A DNA stretch of 8,080 nt from an uncultured Eubacteriales bacterium (GTDB lineage Bacteria > Bacillota > Clostridia > Christensenellales > Pumilibacteraceae): contig USBU01000042.1 in NCBI GenBank assembly GCA_900553005.1, forward strand, positions 1-8,080, written 5' to 3'. Position 1 is the first letter of the stretch. Every line of letters starts with the position of its first letter. Of the stretch, positions 1 through 6,312 are shown in pieces. The notes under the pieces were generated by a model that saw nothing but the letters and a program-made list of their open reading frames with translations, made no database searches and had not been told where the DNA came from. The position numbers and the translations under genes were made by a program.

Positions 1-48
1 CGAGATGTAGCTCCGTCTCGTGGGCTCGGAGATGTGTATAAGAGACAG
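1..48. other. Nextera i7-side sequencing adapter (artefact)
   Basis: This is not genomic DNA. It reads as the end of the P7 flow-cell sequence (CGAGAT, 1-6), an 8-base index (GTAGCTCC, 7-14), the Nextera read-2 segment (15-29), and the 19-base Tn5 mosaic end finishing in AGAGACAG (30-48). The reverse complement of the same construct, with the same index, occurs at the other end of the window. Genomic sequence starts at 49. The adapter cuts off the 3' end of prfA. Confidence 0.97.
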
Positions 49-995
49 ACTCTGCCCTGCGGGAAATTATAAGTACGTATTCGCTCCGACCTGTCGCCGG
101 TGCCGACCTGAGCCCGTCGGTTTTCCGAATATTCCTTATCGGCGTCCTCCTGCATTTTATCGTACAGCTTGGACTTAAGCACCTTCATGGCCTTATCGCG
201 GTTTTTGATCTGAGAGCGCTCGTCCTGACACTGAACGACGATACCGGTAGGCAGGTGCGTTATACGTATCGCGGATTCGGTCTTGTTTACGTGCTGCCCC
301 CCGGCTCCTCCTGAACGATATGTGTCTATCTTAAGATCCTTTTCGTTGATTTCAACTACTACGTCCTCGACCTCCGGCAGCACCGCCACGGTTACGGTAG
401 AGGTATGAATTCTTCCCTGAGATTCAGTATCTGGCACGCGCTGAACTCTGTGCACGCCGCTCTCGAACTTAAGCCTGGAGAATATGCTGTCGCCCGTCAA
501 GGAAAACACCGCCTCCTTGACTCCGCCCAGCTCCGTTTCGTTTATATCGACGTCCTCTATTTTCCAACGGTATTTTTCGGCGTACATTTTATACATACGC
601 ATAAGCTCGGCCGCAAACAAAGCCGCTTCGTCGCCGCCCGCGCCCGCGCGAATTTCTATAATAACGTTTTTATCGTCGTTTGGATCTACCGGCAGCAGCA
701 AAATTTTAAGCTCCGATTCAATCGCTTCCTTTTCGGCAAGCTTGGACGCAAGCTCCTCAGACGCAAGCTCCCGTAATTCTCTGTCCTCCTCGGACTCAAG
801 CATTTCCTTAAGCGAAGCAAGCTCCTTCTCCGCAGCCAGCAATCTGCCATAAGCGTCGGCCACGGGCTGCAAAGACGAATGTTCCTTTACTAGCTTAGTC
901 CATTCCTTGTTGTCGGCAATTACCGCGGGATCGGAAATCAAACGGGTAAGCTCTTCAAATTTATTTTTTATACTGTCAAGTTTTTCGATATTCAT
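49..995 (-). CDS. prfA: Peptide chain release factor 1 (RF1), C-terminus missing
   Basis: RF1 reads the UAA and UAG stop codons in the ribosomal A site and triggers release of the finished peptide. I translated 315 complete codons from ATG at 993-995. The family is usually about 355-360 residues, so roughly 40 C-terminal residues are lost at the contig end. Visible parts are an N-terminal helical domain (about 1-100), the IRAGAGGDEAALF segment (115-127), the tripeptide anticodon PDT (188-190, a PxT form typical of RF1 rather than the SPF of RF2) in VQRVPDTESQGRIHTS, and the catalytic SGGAGGQHVNKTESA segment with GGQ at 232-234. The start overlaps the stop of the upstream prmC fusion as ATGA, with AGGAG four bases before the ATG, so translational coupling is likely. 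Q234 is the residue PrmC would methylate. The reading frame is intact up to the adapter, so the truncation is technical. Confidence 0.97.
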
Positions 996-2776
996 AACGC
1001 TCCTGTCTGCGCGTCGCCGCACTGTTTCTTTCTTGCGCGGATTACGCGGTCGTTACCGCAAAAATCCTTAATACACTCGATATCGTCAAAGCCTTCCCGC
1101 AAAAGCTCAGTCACTTCATCCCGCTGATCGTAACCTATCTCCAAAAACAGCATTCCGCCGCCGCTCAAATGCGCGGGAGCCTCGGCGGCAATTATACGGT
1201 AAAAATCAAGGCCGTCGGCTCCGCCGTCCAAAGCCGCGCGCGGCTGACAGGTAACCTCCGGCCGCAAAACTTCTATCTGCGCGCTTTTAATATAGGGCGG
1301 ATTGGATACTATGACGTCAAACGTCCTGCCGTCAAGAGCCTTAAAAACATCCGAGCAAACAAGCTCAACATCTCTGCCGTCCAGATTTTTACGTGCGACT
1401 TCGAGCGCAGCCTCCGATACGTCCGACGCCGTAACCGCAGCGCCGGTCTTTTCCGCTAAAGCGAGCGCAATGCAGCCGCTGCCCGTCATTAAATCAAGAG
1501 CGGCGCACCTGCCCGGCAAGCCGGATATATACTTTATCGCCTCGTCAGCAAGCACTTCGGTATCCAATCTCGGGATAAGCACGTTTTCGTTTACGGAAAC
1601 TTTAAGGCCGTAAAACTCCGATCGGCCCAAGATATAATCCAATGGCCTGCCCTTTTCCCTCTCCGATACAAGATTGGCAACCTTACGGTACTGCGGATAA
1701 GTAATCCTGTCTATAGAAGAAAGTTCTCCGCGCTTTACTTTCAGCGCTGCCGCAATCAGCCAATCCACCTCAGCGTCTTCTTCGACACCCGCTTTTTTCA
1801 ACCTGTCAGACACCGTTTTTTTAAGCTCGGGAATAGTAAACTCTCCGAATTTATGCGGCTGTATCGATGGATCCGCGTCCATATCCCGCACAAGATTAAA
1901 GCTTATAATGGCAATTTCCGCCATTTCATCCTCCGGCGGATAGGTCGTAAGGCGCTGAAGCGCAAGTCCCGGCGCGCGAAAAATTGCTACAAACCAATTA
2001 TCCGGCAGCACGGCAAGCAGCTTTAAAAGCTCGTAAGAAAGACCGGCGACAAGCGGCAGAAGCAGCAAGCGGACGCCCATGCGTCCCAACGTACCCAAAT
2101 GCCAGCCTAAAAGCGAAAGCAGCCAGGTTGCCAGCGAAAATACCAGTATCGATACTACCATGACAAAGAACAAAAACGTTGTTCCGCAGCGATTGTGGCG
2201 CGTAGAACACTTCTGCACGTTTTCCACGGTGAGCTCCATTCCGCTCTCGAAGCAATTTATCGTGCGGTGTTCGGCGCCGTGATACATAAAAGTACGGCGG
2301 ATATCCTTCATCCTGGATACTGCGAAAAGATATATTATAAAAATCAGTATTCTTATCCCACCCTCAATAAGCGCAAAGGCCAGCTCGTTCAGTCTTATAA
2401 GATATTTGTCAATCATAGAGGAGGCAAACGACGGAAGAAGTATAAAAAGCGCTATCGCAAAAATCACTCCGAGTGCCGAAGCAACCGCAAACGATCCCTT
2501 TGAAGGAGTTTCTTCTTCGGGATAAATTACCTCCGCGCTCTTTATAAGCACGCTCGTTCCCCCTATAAGCGAGGAAACAAACGCCGCGCACCCGCGGATA
2601 ATCGGAATCTTTCTGTACCATCTCTTAGGCTTAAGCCTTTTTGTCTCGGTCAGAATATCGCCGTTTTCCGTCCTGACGGTCATAGCCATAGCCGTGGCGC
2701 CCTGCATCATGACGCCCTCCATTAAAGCCTGGCCGCCAATCATGGTACGATTGGTTTTTTGCTCTTTTTTACCCAA
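992..2776 (-). CDS. prmC: Fusion of DUF1385 (YqhQ-type) membrane protein with release factor glutamine methyltransferase PrmC
   Basis: One uninterrupted 594-codon frame carries two normally separate proteins. Residues 1 to about 298 match DUF1385: IGGQALMEGVMMQG (13-26), YHGAEHRTINCFE (165-177), a HNRCGTTF motif (194-201), and likely membrane segments at about 96-119, 133-153, 199-222 and 235-256. The function of DUF1385 is not established. Residues of about 312-585 are a full PrmC, which N5-methylates the glutamine of the GGQ motif in RF1/RF2 using S-adenosylmethionine. It shows the helical N-domain (FTIPELKK..), EFYGLKVSVNENVLIPRLDTE (387-407), the SAM loop DLMTGSG (428-434), the catalytic NPPY (492-495) and ALDGGADGLDFYR (515-527). 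The start is TTG at 2774-2776, because no in-frame ATG or GTG lies between it and the upstream stop; ATG at residue 12 is a weaker alternative. In related Clostridia the order rpmE, DUF1385, prmC, prfA is common with separate genes. Both halves look intact, so I infer a real bifunctional membrane-anchored protein. Confidence 0.93.
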   Translation of the reverse strand: MGKKEQKTNRTMIGGQALMEGVMMQGATAMAMTVRTENGDILTETKRLKPKRWYRKIPIIRGCAAFVSSLIGGTSVLIKSAEVIYPEEETPSKGSFAVASALGVIFAIALFILLPSFASSMIDKYLIRLNELAFALIEGGIRILIFIIYLFAVSRMKDIRRTFMYHGAEHRTINCFESGMELTVENVQKCSTRHNRCGTTFLFFVMVVSILVFSLATWLLSLLGWHLGTLGRMGVRLLLLPLVAGLSYELLKLLAVLPDNWFVAIFRAPGLALQRLTTYPPEDEMAEIAIISFNLVRDMDADPSIQPHKFGEFTIPELKKTVSDRLKKAGVEEDAEVDWLIAAALKVKRGELSSIDRITYPQYRKVANLVSEREKGRPLDYILGRSEFYGLKVSVNENVLIPRLDTEVLADEAIKYISGLPGRCAALDLMTGSGCIALALAEKTGAAVTASDVSEAALEVARKNLDGRDVELVCSDVFKALDGRTFDVIVSNPPYIKSAQIEVLRPEVTCQPRAALDGGADGLDFYRIIAAEAPAHLSGGGMLFLEIGYDQRDEVTELLREGFDDIECIKDFCGNDRVIRARKKQCGDAQTGAL

Positions 2777-2780
2777 ATTG

Positions 2781-2785
2781 ACCTC
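2781..2785 (-). promoter_or_regulatory. Ribosome binding site supporting the TTG start of the DUF1385-prmC gene
   Basis: GAGGT on the minus strand lies four bases before TTG (2774-2776). The spacing is short, but this is the only Shine-Dalgarno-like match near the 5' end of the frame, and there is no in-frame ATG or GTG between here and the preceding in-frame stop. It supports the TTG start over the ATG at codon 12. Confidence 0.55.
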
Positions 2786-2874
2786 GTAAATTAAATTTTC
2801 TCTACCGCCGCCTTTGTAAAACCGCGTTAAACGGGATCATAAAACCGGCGCCGATGAACGGATAAAGCTTCCTG

Positions 2875-2925
2875 AAAAAAAGAAAAACCATACTATGTAT
2901 GCCGGTCGGGCAAAAAAGCATGGTT
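2875..2925 (-). terminator. Rho-independent terminator after rpmE
   Basis: On the minus strand AACCATGC (2918-2925) pairs with GTATGGTT (2886-2893), an 8-bp stem with one G-T wobble. The loop contains a further short GCC/GGC pairing. A T-rich tract TTTTTCTTTTTTT (2875-2887) follows at once, overlapping the last stem bases. It lies about 25 bases past the rpmE stop codon and about 100 bases ahead of the next gene, so it should end the rpmE message and separate it from the DUF1385-prmC-prfA unit, wholly or partly. Confidence 0.8.
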
Positions 2926-2950
2926 GTTCGCTGCTTGAATGATTCGGATT

Positions 2951-3154
2951 CTATCTTCCGAAACGGCGGTTAAATTTATCTATACGTCCGCCTGTCTCCA
3001 CCTGCTTCTGTTTTCCGGTGTAAAACGGATGACACTTGGAGCAGACGTCAAGCTTAAGCACGTCGCCCTTCTTAGTGGTGCCGGTCACAAACGTCGCGCC
3101 GCAAGCGCAAACCGCCGTAACCTCATGATAATCGGGATGTATATCTTTTCTCAT
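2951..3154 (-). CDS. rpmE: Ribosomal protein L31, zinc-binding (type A) form
   Basis: A 67-residue large-subunit ribosomal protein (bL31) that bridges the ribosomal subunits. It begins MRKDIHPDY, the usual start of the family, and carries four cysteines at positions 16, 18, 38 and 41 (CAC and CSKC). These form the zinc site that distinguishes the type A form from the zinc-free RpmE2 paralogue. The KCHPFYTGKQK segment and the arginine-rich tail (FNRRFGR) are also typical, and the length is normal. The ATG is preceded by GAGGAG eight bases upstream (3163-3168). It has its own strong promoter and a downstream terminator, so it is probably monocistronic. Zinc-type L31 is often tied to zinc status in bacteria, but I see no Zur-like operator here. 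Confidence 0.98.
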   Translation of the reverse strand: MRKDIHPDYHEVTAVCACGATFVTGTTKKGDVLKLDVCSKCHPFYTGKQKQVETGGRIDKFNRRFGR

Positions 3155-3187
3155 TATCGTATCTCCTCAAAATTACTTGCATACGCT

Positions 3188-3216
3188 ATTATAATACTTC
3201 CTCATGGCTTTGTCAA
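3188..3216 (-). promoter_or_regulatory. Consensus SigA/sigma-70 promoter for rpmE
   Basis: On the minus strand TTGACA (3211-3216) and TATAAT (3188-3193) are separated by exactly 17 bases. Both hexamers match the housekeeping consensus perfectly. Transcription should start near 3181, giving a leader of about 27 bases that contains the GAGGAG ribosome binding site of rpmE. It is placed as expected for a constitutive, highly expressed ribosomal protein gene. Confidence 0.92.
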
Positions 3217-3369
3217 CCGTTTTCGCGCATAAAGTTGCGCCAAGCCGCACAACGGCGTAAGATCAGATAAAATTATAAAAATTTTTCGATACGCTATAAG
3301 GCCGTAAAAACCACAGTCTGCGCTTCGCAACCCGGCATAAACCGCTATGCGCAAAGCGGAAACCGCCCG
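3217..3369. other. Intergenic region between dnaA and the rpmE promoter
   Basis: This stretch holds the hairpin described separately (3321-3358), an AT-rich run (about 3267-3289), and short GC-rich inverted repeats near 3236-3258 (for example GTTG...CAAC around GCGCCAAGCCGC). No open frame of note is present. I searched by eye for DnaA boxes (TTATCCACA and close variants) on both strands and found none, so I do not call an origin. A TATAAT-like hexamer on the minus strand (3272-3277) has no good -35 partner. Confidence 0.6.
3321..3358 (-). terminator. Hairpin 3' of dnaA, possible terminator
   Basis: Read on the minus strand, CGCTTTGC (3351-3358) pairs with GCGAAGCG (3321-3328) with one G-U wobble. 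Inside it, GCATA (3346-3350) pairs with TATGC (3335-3339), closing a six-base loop and leaving a six-base one-sided bulge. The wobble pair forms only in minus-strand RNA (C-A mismatch on the other strand), which fits a transcript running out of dnaA. It begins 12 bases past the dnaA stop. A classic U-tract does not follow directly; a short T-run (3306-3310) lies 10 bases further on. The structure is visible, but its role as a terminator is inferred. Confidence 0.4.
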
Positions 3370-4734
3370 TTAATTTTTATAAACCATATTTCTTATATCG
3401 TCTACCCTGTTTTTGATCCGCTCGTCCTTTGCGATAAGCGCTGAAACCTTATTTTTAGAGTGCATTATTGTGGTGTGATCGCGGCCGCCCATAATCGAGC
3501 CTATCGAAGTAAGCGGCAGCGGAAGAAGCTCGGATATAAGATAAATGCAAATCATTCTCGGCTCGACGATTTCCTTATCGCGTTTTTTTCCGAGCAGCTC
3601 ATCCTTTGTCACATTGGGATAAAGCTTTAAAGTCGCCTCGATAATATCCTCCGCATCCACCGTCTCATCGTTAGGCTTGGTATAATCCTTAAAAGCCTCC
3701 GCCGCAAGCTCCGTCGTCAGCGGCTTGTCGTACAGCTTTGCAAGAAGTATCACCTTATTCAAAAGGCTTTCCATCTCGCGGATATTGCTGTCTATCCTTT
3801 GGGCCATAAAATTAAGAACCTCTGCCGGCACGTTATATTTTTCCAGCTGCGATTTTTTTTGCAGAATAGCGATTCTCGTTTCGAGATCGGGCGGCTGAAC
3901 GTCCGCTATAAGCCCCCATTCGAAACGCGTCCTGAGCCTCTCCTCCAAATCGGGAATTTCCTTCGGCGGACGGTCGGACGCAAAAATAATCTGCTTGTTC
4001 ATCTGATAAAGGTCGTTAAACGTATGAAACATTTCGACCTGGGTGCTTTCCTTTTTCGATATAAACTGTATATCGTCAATCATCAGCACGTCAGCGCTGC
4101 GATACTTTTCCCTAAAATCAACCGTGCTGCCGCTTTTTGAGCGTATCGAAGCTATAAGCTCGTTGACGAACTTTTCGCTGGATACGTACAAAACCTTGAG
4201 ATGCTGATTGTTTTTACGGATATAATTCCCGATGGCGTGCATAATATGAGTTTTACCGAGTCCGGCTCCTCCGTAAATAAACAACGGATTATACTTTACG
4301 CCCGGATTTTCGGCGACGGCGCGAGCGGCCGCAACCGCAAATCGATTACATTCGCCCACCACGAAGTTATCGAACGTATATCTCGGATTGATAAGCATTG
4401 CGTCCACCTTGGGCACGGGAGCTTCTTCATGAGCGGCGTTTTCGGCCAGCGCGCTCTCATAAAGCGCTCCGCCTATGCTTTGCACGTCGGACGGCAGCAG
4501 CAGCGTAACGTCCGTAAGCAGCGGGTTTACCGATGAAAGCACCTTACGTATCAGCGGTCTCAGACTGCTGTTGACCGCGTCGCGATTTCCCTCCGTCGGC
4601 GCAAGCAAAATAAGCCTGTCGTCCTCAACGTCAAGCGGCTCCAACGGCTTTATCCATACGTCAAAGCTTATAGCGTTTACCTCTGTTTCCAGAGTGGGCA
4701 GCATCTCCTGCCATATTTCTTTGGCTGCGTTCAT
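3370..4734 (-). CDS. dnaA: Chromosomal replication initiator DnaA
   Basis: The AAA+ ATPase that binds DnaA boxes at the origin, unwinds it and helps load the helicase. The protein is 454 residues, a normal length. Domain I is at about 1-85, followed by a short linker. The AAA+ module has Walker A GGAGLGKTH (155-163), Walker B VLMIDDIQF (216-224), sensor I FASDRPP (251-257), the arginine-finger region LRTRFEWGL (267-275; R270) and a sensor II-like SNIREMESLLNK (316-327). The C-terminal DNA-binding domain carries the signature GGRDHTTIMHSKNKV (416-430). The ATG has GGAGAG seven bases upstream (4742-4747). It follows rsmI by 42 bases, probably in the same transcript. The usual neighbours rpmH/rnpA and dnaN are absent: rsmI is upstream and rpmE downstream. 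Nothing suggests decay or transfer. Confidence 0.98.
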   Translation of the reverse strand: MNAAKEIWQEMLPTLETEVNAISFDVWIKPLEPLDVEDDRLILLAPTEGNRDAVNSSLRPLIRKVLSSVNPLLTDVTLLLPSDVQSIGGALYESALAENAAHEEAPVPKVDAMLINPRYTFDNFVVGECNRFAVAAARAVAENPGVKYNPLFIYGGAGLGKTHIMHAIGNYIRKNNQHLKVLYVSSEKFVNELIASIRSKSGSTVDFREKYRSADVLMIDDIQFISKKESTQVEMFHTFNDLYQMNKQIIFASDRPPKEIPDLEERLRTRFEWGLIADVQPPDLETRIAILQKKSQLEKYNVPAEVLNFMAQRIDSNIREMESLLNKVILLAKLYDKPLTTELAAEAFKDYTKPNDETVDAEDIIEATLKLYPNVTKDELLGKKRDKEIVEPRMICIYLISELLPLPLTSIGSIMGGRDHTTIMHSKNKVSALIAKDERIKNRVDDIRNMVYKN

Positions 4735-4776
4735 ATTCTATCTCTCCGAAAGCGTTATATTCTAAATAATAACCGC

Positions 4777-5598
4777 TTAGATTTTTCTTTCCTTCAAATA
4801 ATTTTCATATTCGGCGTAAACAGCGGACTTGGGCGTTTTTCTGTCCGACGCGGCTTTTTTGACCGCATCCATTTTGGTCATGCCGCCTTCGATATAGCTG
4901 TTGACGTGCTCGGCTACGGACAGAGAATTAAGTTCAGATTCAACATGCGGAGCGCCCTCCACCGCCAGTACAAACTCGCCTTTTTCAGTAAATGGAGGAA
5001 AATTACCAAGCGTTCCCCTGACTATCTCCTCATGAAGTTTACTTATCTCCCTGACGGCGGCTGCGCGTCGGTCGCCAAGCTCGGAAAACAAAAATTCGAT
5101 ATCGTCGCGCACGTTATGCGGAGGGGAATAAAACAGCAGAGTCGCTTCAAGCCGACTGAACCTTTCGATATATTTTTTTCTGTCGGACTTTTTCTCAGGC
5201 AGAAAACCGCACATGCAGAACGACGAAATATCCAATCCGCTGAGCACCGCGGCGTTTATCAGCGCGCACGGACCGCTGACGACGGTATATTCCAGTCCGC
5301 GGGCGATAACCTCGTCAAGCAGAATTTTTCCCGGATCGGATACCAGCGGCATTCCCGCGTCGGATACAAGAGCAAGCGTCTCGCCTTTTTCCAGCCTGTC
5401 CGCTATATATCCCGCCTTCTCCCGCTCGGAAAACTTCTGATAGGATATTAACGGTTTTTTTATAGCGTATTTGTCCAAAAGCACGCCTGTGCGCCGCGTA
5501 TCCTCGCAAAGCACGGCGTCCGCGCTTTTAAGCACCTCAACCGCCCGATATGTAATTTCGCCCAGATTTCCGATGGGCGTTGCCACAATATAAAGCAT
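4777..5598 (-). CDS. rsmI: 16S rRNA (cytidine1402-2'-O)-methyltransferase RsmI
   Basis: A SAM-dependent methyltransferase of the tetrapyrrole-methylase fold that adds the 2'-O-methyl group to C1402 in the decoding centre of 16S rRNA. The protein is 273 residues, full length. Visible signatures are the N-terminal LYIVATPIGNLGEIT (2-16), CEDTRRTGVLL (31-41), VSDAGMPLVSDPG (78-90; the family usually has T where M83 stands), VVSGPCALINAAVLSGL (106-122; usually GPSA) and LLFYSPPHNVRDDI (154-167). The C-terminal 45 residues form the small helical domain of long RsmI proteins. The ATG is preceded by AAGGAG (5604-5609) with five bases of spacing, and this site overlaps the stop codon of the upstream trmN6 gene. 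That implies co-translation, and the trmN6-rsmI pairing is typical of Bacillota. Confidence 0.97.
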   Translation of the reverse strand: MLYIVATPIGNLGEITYRAVEVLKSADAVLCEDTRRTGVLLDKYAIKKPLISYQKFSEREKAGYIADRLEKGETLALVSDAGMPLVSDPGKILLDEVIARGLEYTVVSGPCALINAAVLSGLDISSFCMCGFLPEKKSDRKKYIERFSRLEATLLFYSPPHNVRDDIEFLFSELGDRRAAAVREISKLHEEIVRGTLGNFPPFTEKGEFVLAVEGAPHVESELNSLSVAEHVNSYIEGGMTKMDAVKKAASDRKTPKSAVYAEYENYLKERKI

Positions 5599-5607
5599 TG
5601 AAACTCC

Positions 5608-6312
5608 TTAAACCCAGGTATCGACAGCGCGCTCCGGCAACACTGCAAGCCCGCGCCGAGCATCCTTGACGCACTTAAGCAAAAACAAATGCGGCGGCTT
5701 ACCCAAGGCCGGTACAAGCGTCTGCAAAATCTTAGGTTCAAGCCTAAGACGCGAGCATTCCGCCATTATCTCCGCCATACGCTCGGTACGGTGCACGATA
5801 TAAAATCTGCCTTTCGTGCCCAAAAGATACGCGGCGACGGAAGCCACCTCGCCGAAGGTTACGGCAACTTCATGCCGGGCCAGCCGAATAGCGCGGTTAT
5901 CCGTCTCAAACCCGCTTTCTTTGGCGCGGTAAGGCGGATTGCTGACTACGACCGTCGCGCAGCCCGCCGGCACCGTCGAGGGCAGACTTTGCAAAGGCGC
6001 GTTTATAATATCGCACATTTCCTCAAGCCCGTTCAGAGCGATACTGCGGCGCGACATCTCGGCCATGTCGGACTGTATTTCCACTCCCGTACACCGTATG
6101 CCCTTTTTGCCGGCCAAAAGCAGCGTTATTATTCCCGTGCCGCTGCCAAGATCGAAGGCCGAGTCCCGTCTTCCGCCCGTAACGAAATTGGCAAGTTCGA
6201 CGGCGTCGCATCCAAAACGAAACGCTTCGGGGTTTTGTATGATTTTAAGGCCGTTTACCAGCAGATCGTCCACGCGTTCACCCGGCTTTAATGTGACCGG
6301 CGTCCGCGTCAA
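5608..6312 (-). CDS. trmN6: tRNA1(Val) (adenine37-N6)-methyltransferase family protein (TrmN6 / YfiC / YabB type)
   Basis: A class I SAM-dependent N6-adenine methyltransferase. Family members methylate A37 of tRNA1(Val) in enterobacteria; the exact substrate in Bacillota is less certain. From the TTG start chosen here the protein is 234 residues. It shows VDDLLVNGLKIIQNPEAFRFGCDAVELANF (about 14-43, the family N-terminus), the SAM motif DLGSGTG (54-60) and the catalytic NPPY (125-128), followed by HEVAVTF and a C-terminal GKPPHLFLL segment. TTG at 6310-6312 overlaps the hpt stop as TTGA and has GAGGT nine bases upstream. An upstream ATG (6361-6363) would overlap hpt by 55 bases with a basic, non-family extension. 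A downstream GTG (6271-6273) is a further alternative. It belongs to the tilS-hpt-rsmI-dnaA run. Confidence 0.9.
   Translation of the reverse strand: MTRTPVTLKPGERVDDLLVNGLKIIQNPEAFRFGCDAVELANFVTGGRRDSAFDLGSGTGIITLLLAGKKGIRCTGVEIQSDMAEMSRRSIALNGLEEMCDIINAPLQSLPSTVPAGCATVVVSNPPYRAKESGFETDNRAIRLARHEVAVTFGEVASVAAYLLGTKGRFYIVHRTERMAEIMAECSRLRLEPKILQTLVPALGKPPHLFLLKCVKDARRGLAVLPERAVDTWV

Noticed and set aside
405..852. Plus-strand open frames over prfA, including a serine-rich product
   Set aside because: They are antisense to the conserved prfA frame. The serine richness comes from the Glu/Leu/Ala codons of the RF1 helical domain read on the opposite strand.
2838..2870. Possible promoter for the DUF1385-prmC gene (TATGAT-like -10)
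   Set aside because: No acceptable -35 at 16-18 bases. The gene may have a weak promoter here or rely on read-through, but the sequence does not support a call.
3272..3277. TATAAT on the minus strand in the dnaA-rpmE gap
   Set aside because: The hexamer 17 bases upstream (CTTATA) matches TTGACA at only 3 of 6 positions, and the site sits in a general AT-rich run. The strong promoter at 3188-3216 explains rpmE better.
2777..3369. Riboswitch, T-box or L31 autoregulatory leader in the gaps around rpmE
   Set aside because: The rpmE leader is only about 27 bases, and the gap before DUF1385-prmC is accounted for by a terminator. I recognised no conserved riboswitch core.
4650..4658. TTATCCATA, one base from a DnaA box
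   Set aside because: It is a single site inside dnaA coding sequence, with no partners nearby; chance occurrence is likely.
4906..6291. Long plus-strand open frames (4906-5451 of 181 codons, 5689-6291 of 200 codons)
   Set aside because: They lie opposite rsmI and trmN6, which are clear family members. The plus-strand products look like no family and are rich in Arg and His, as expected for antisense shadows.
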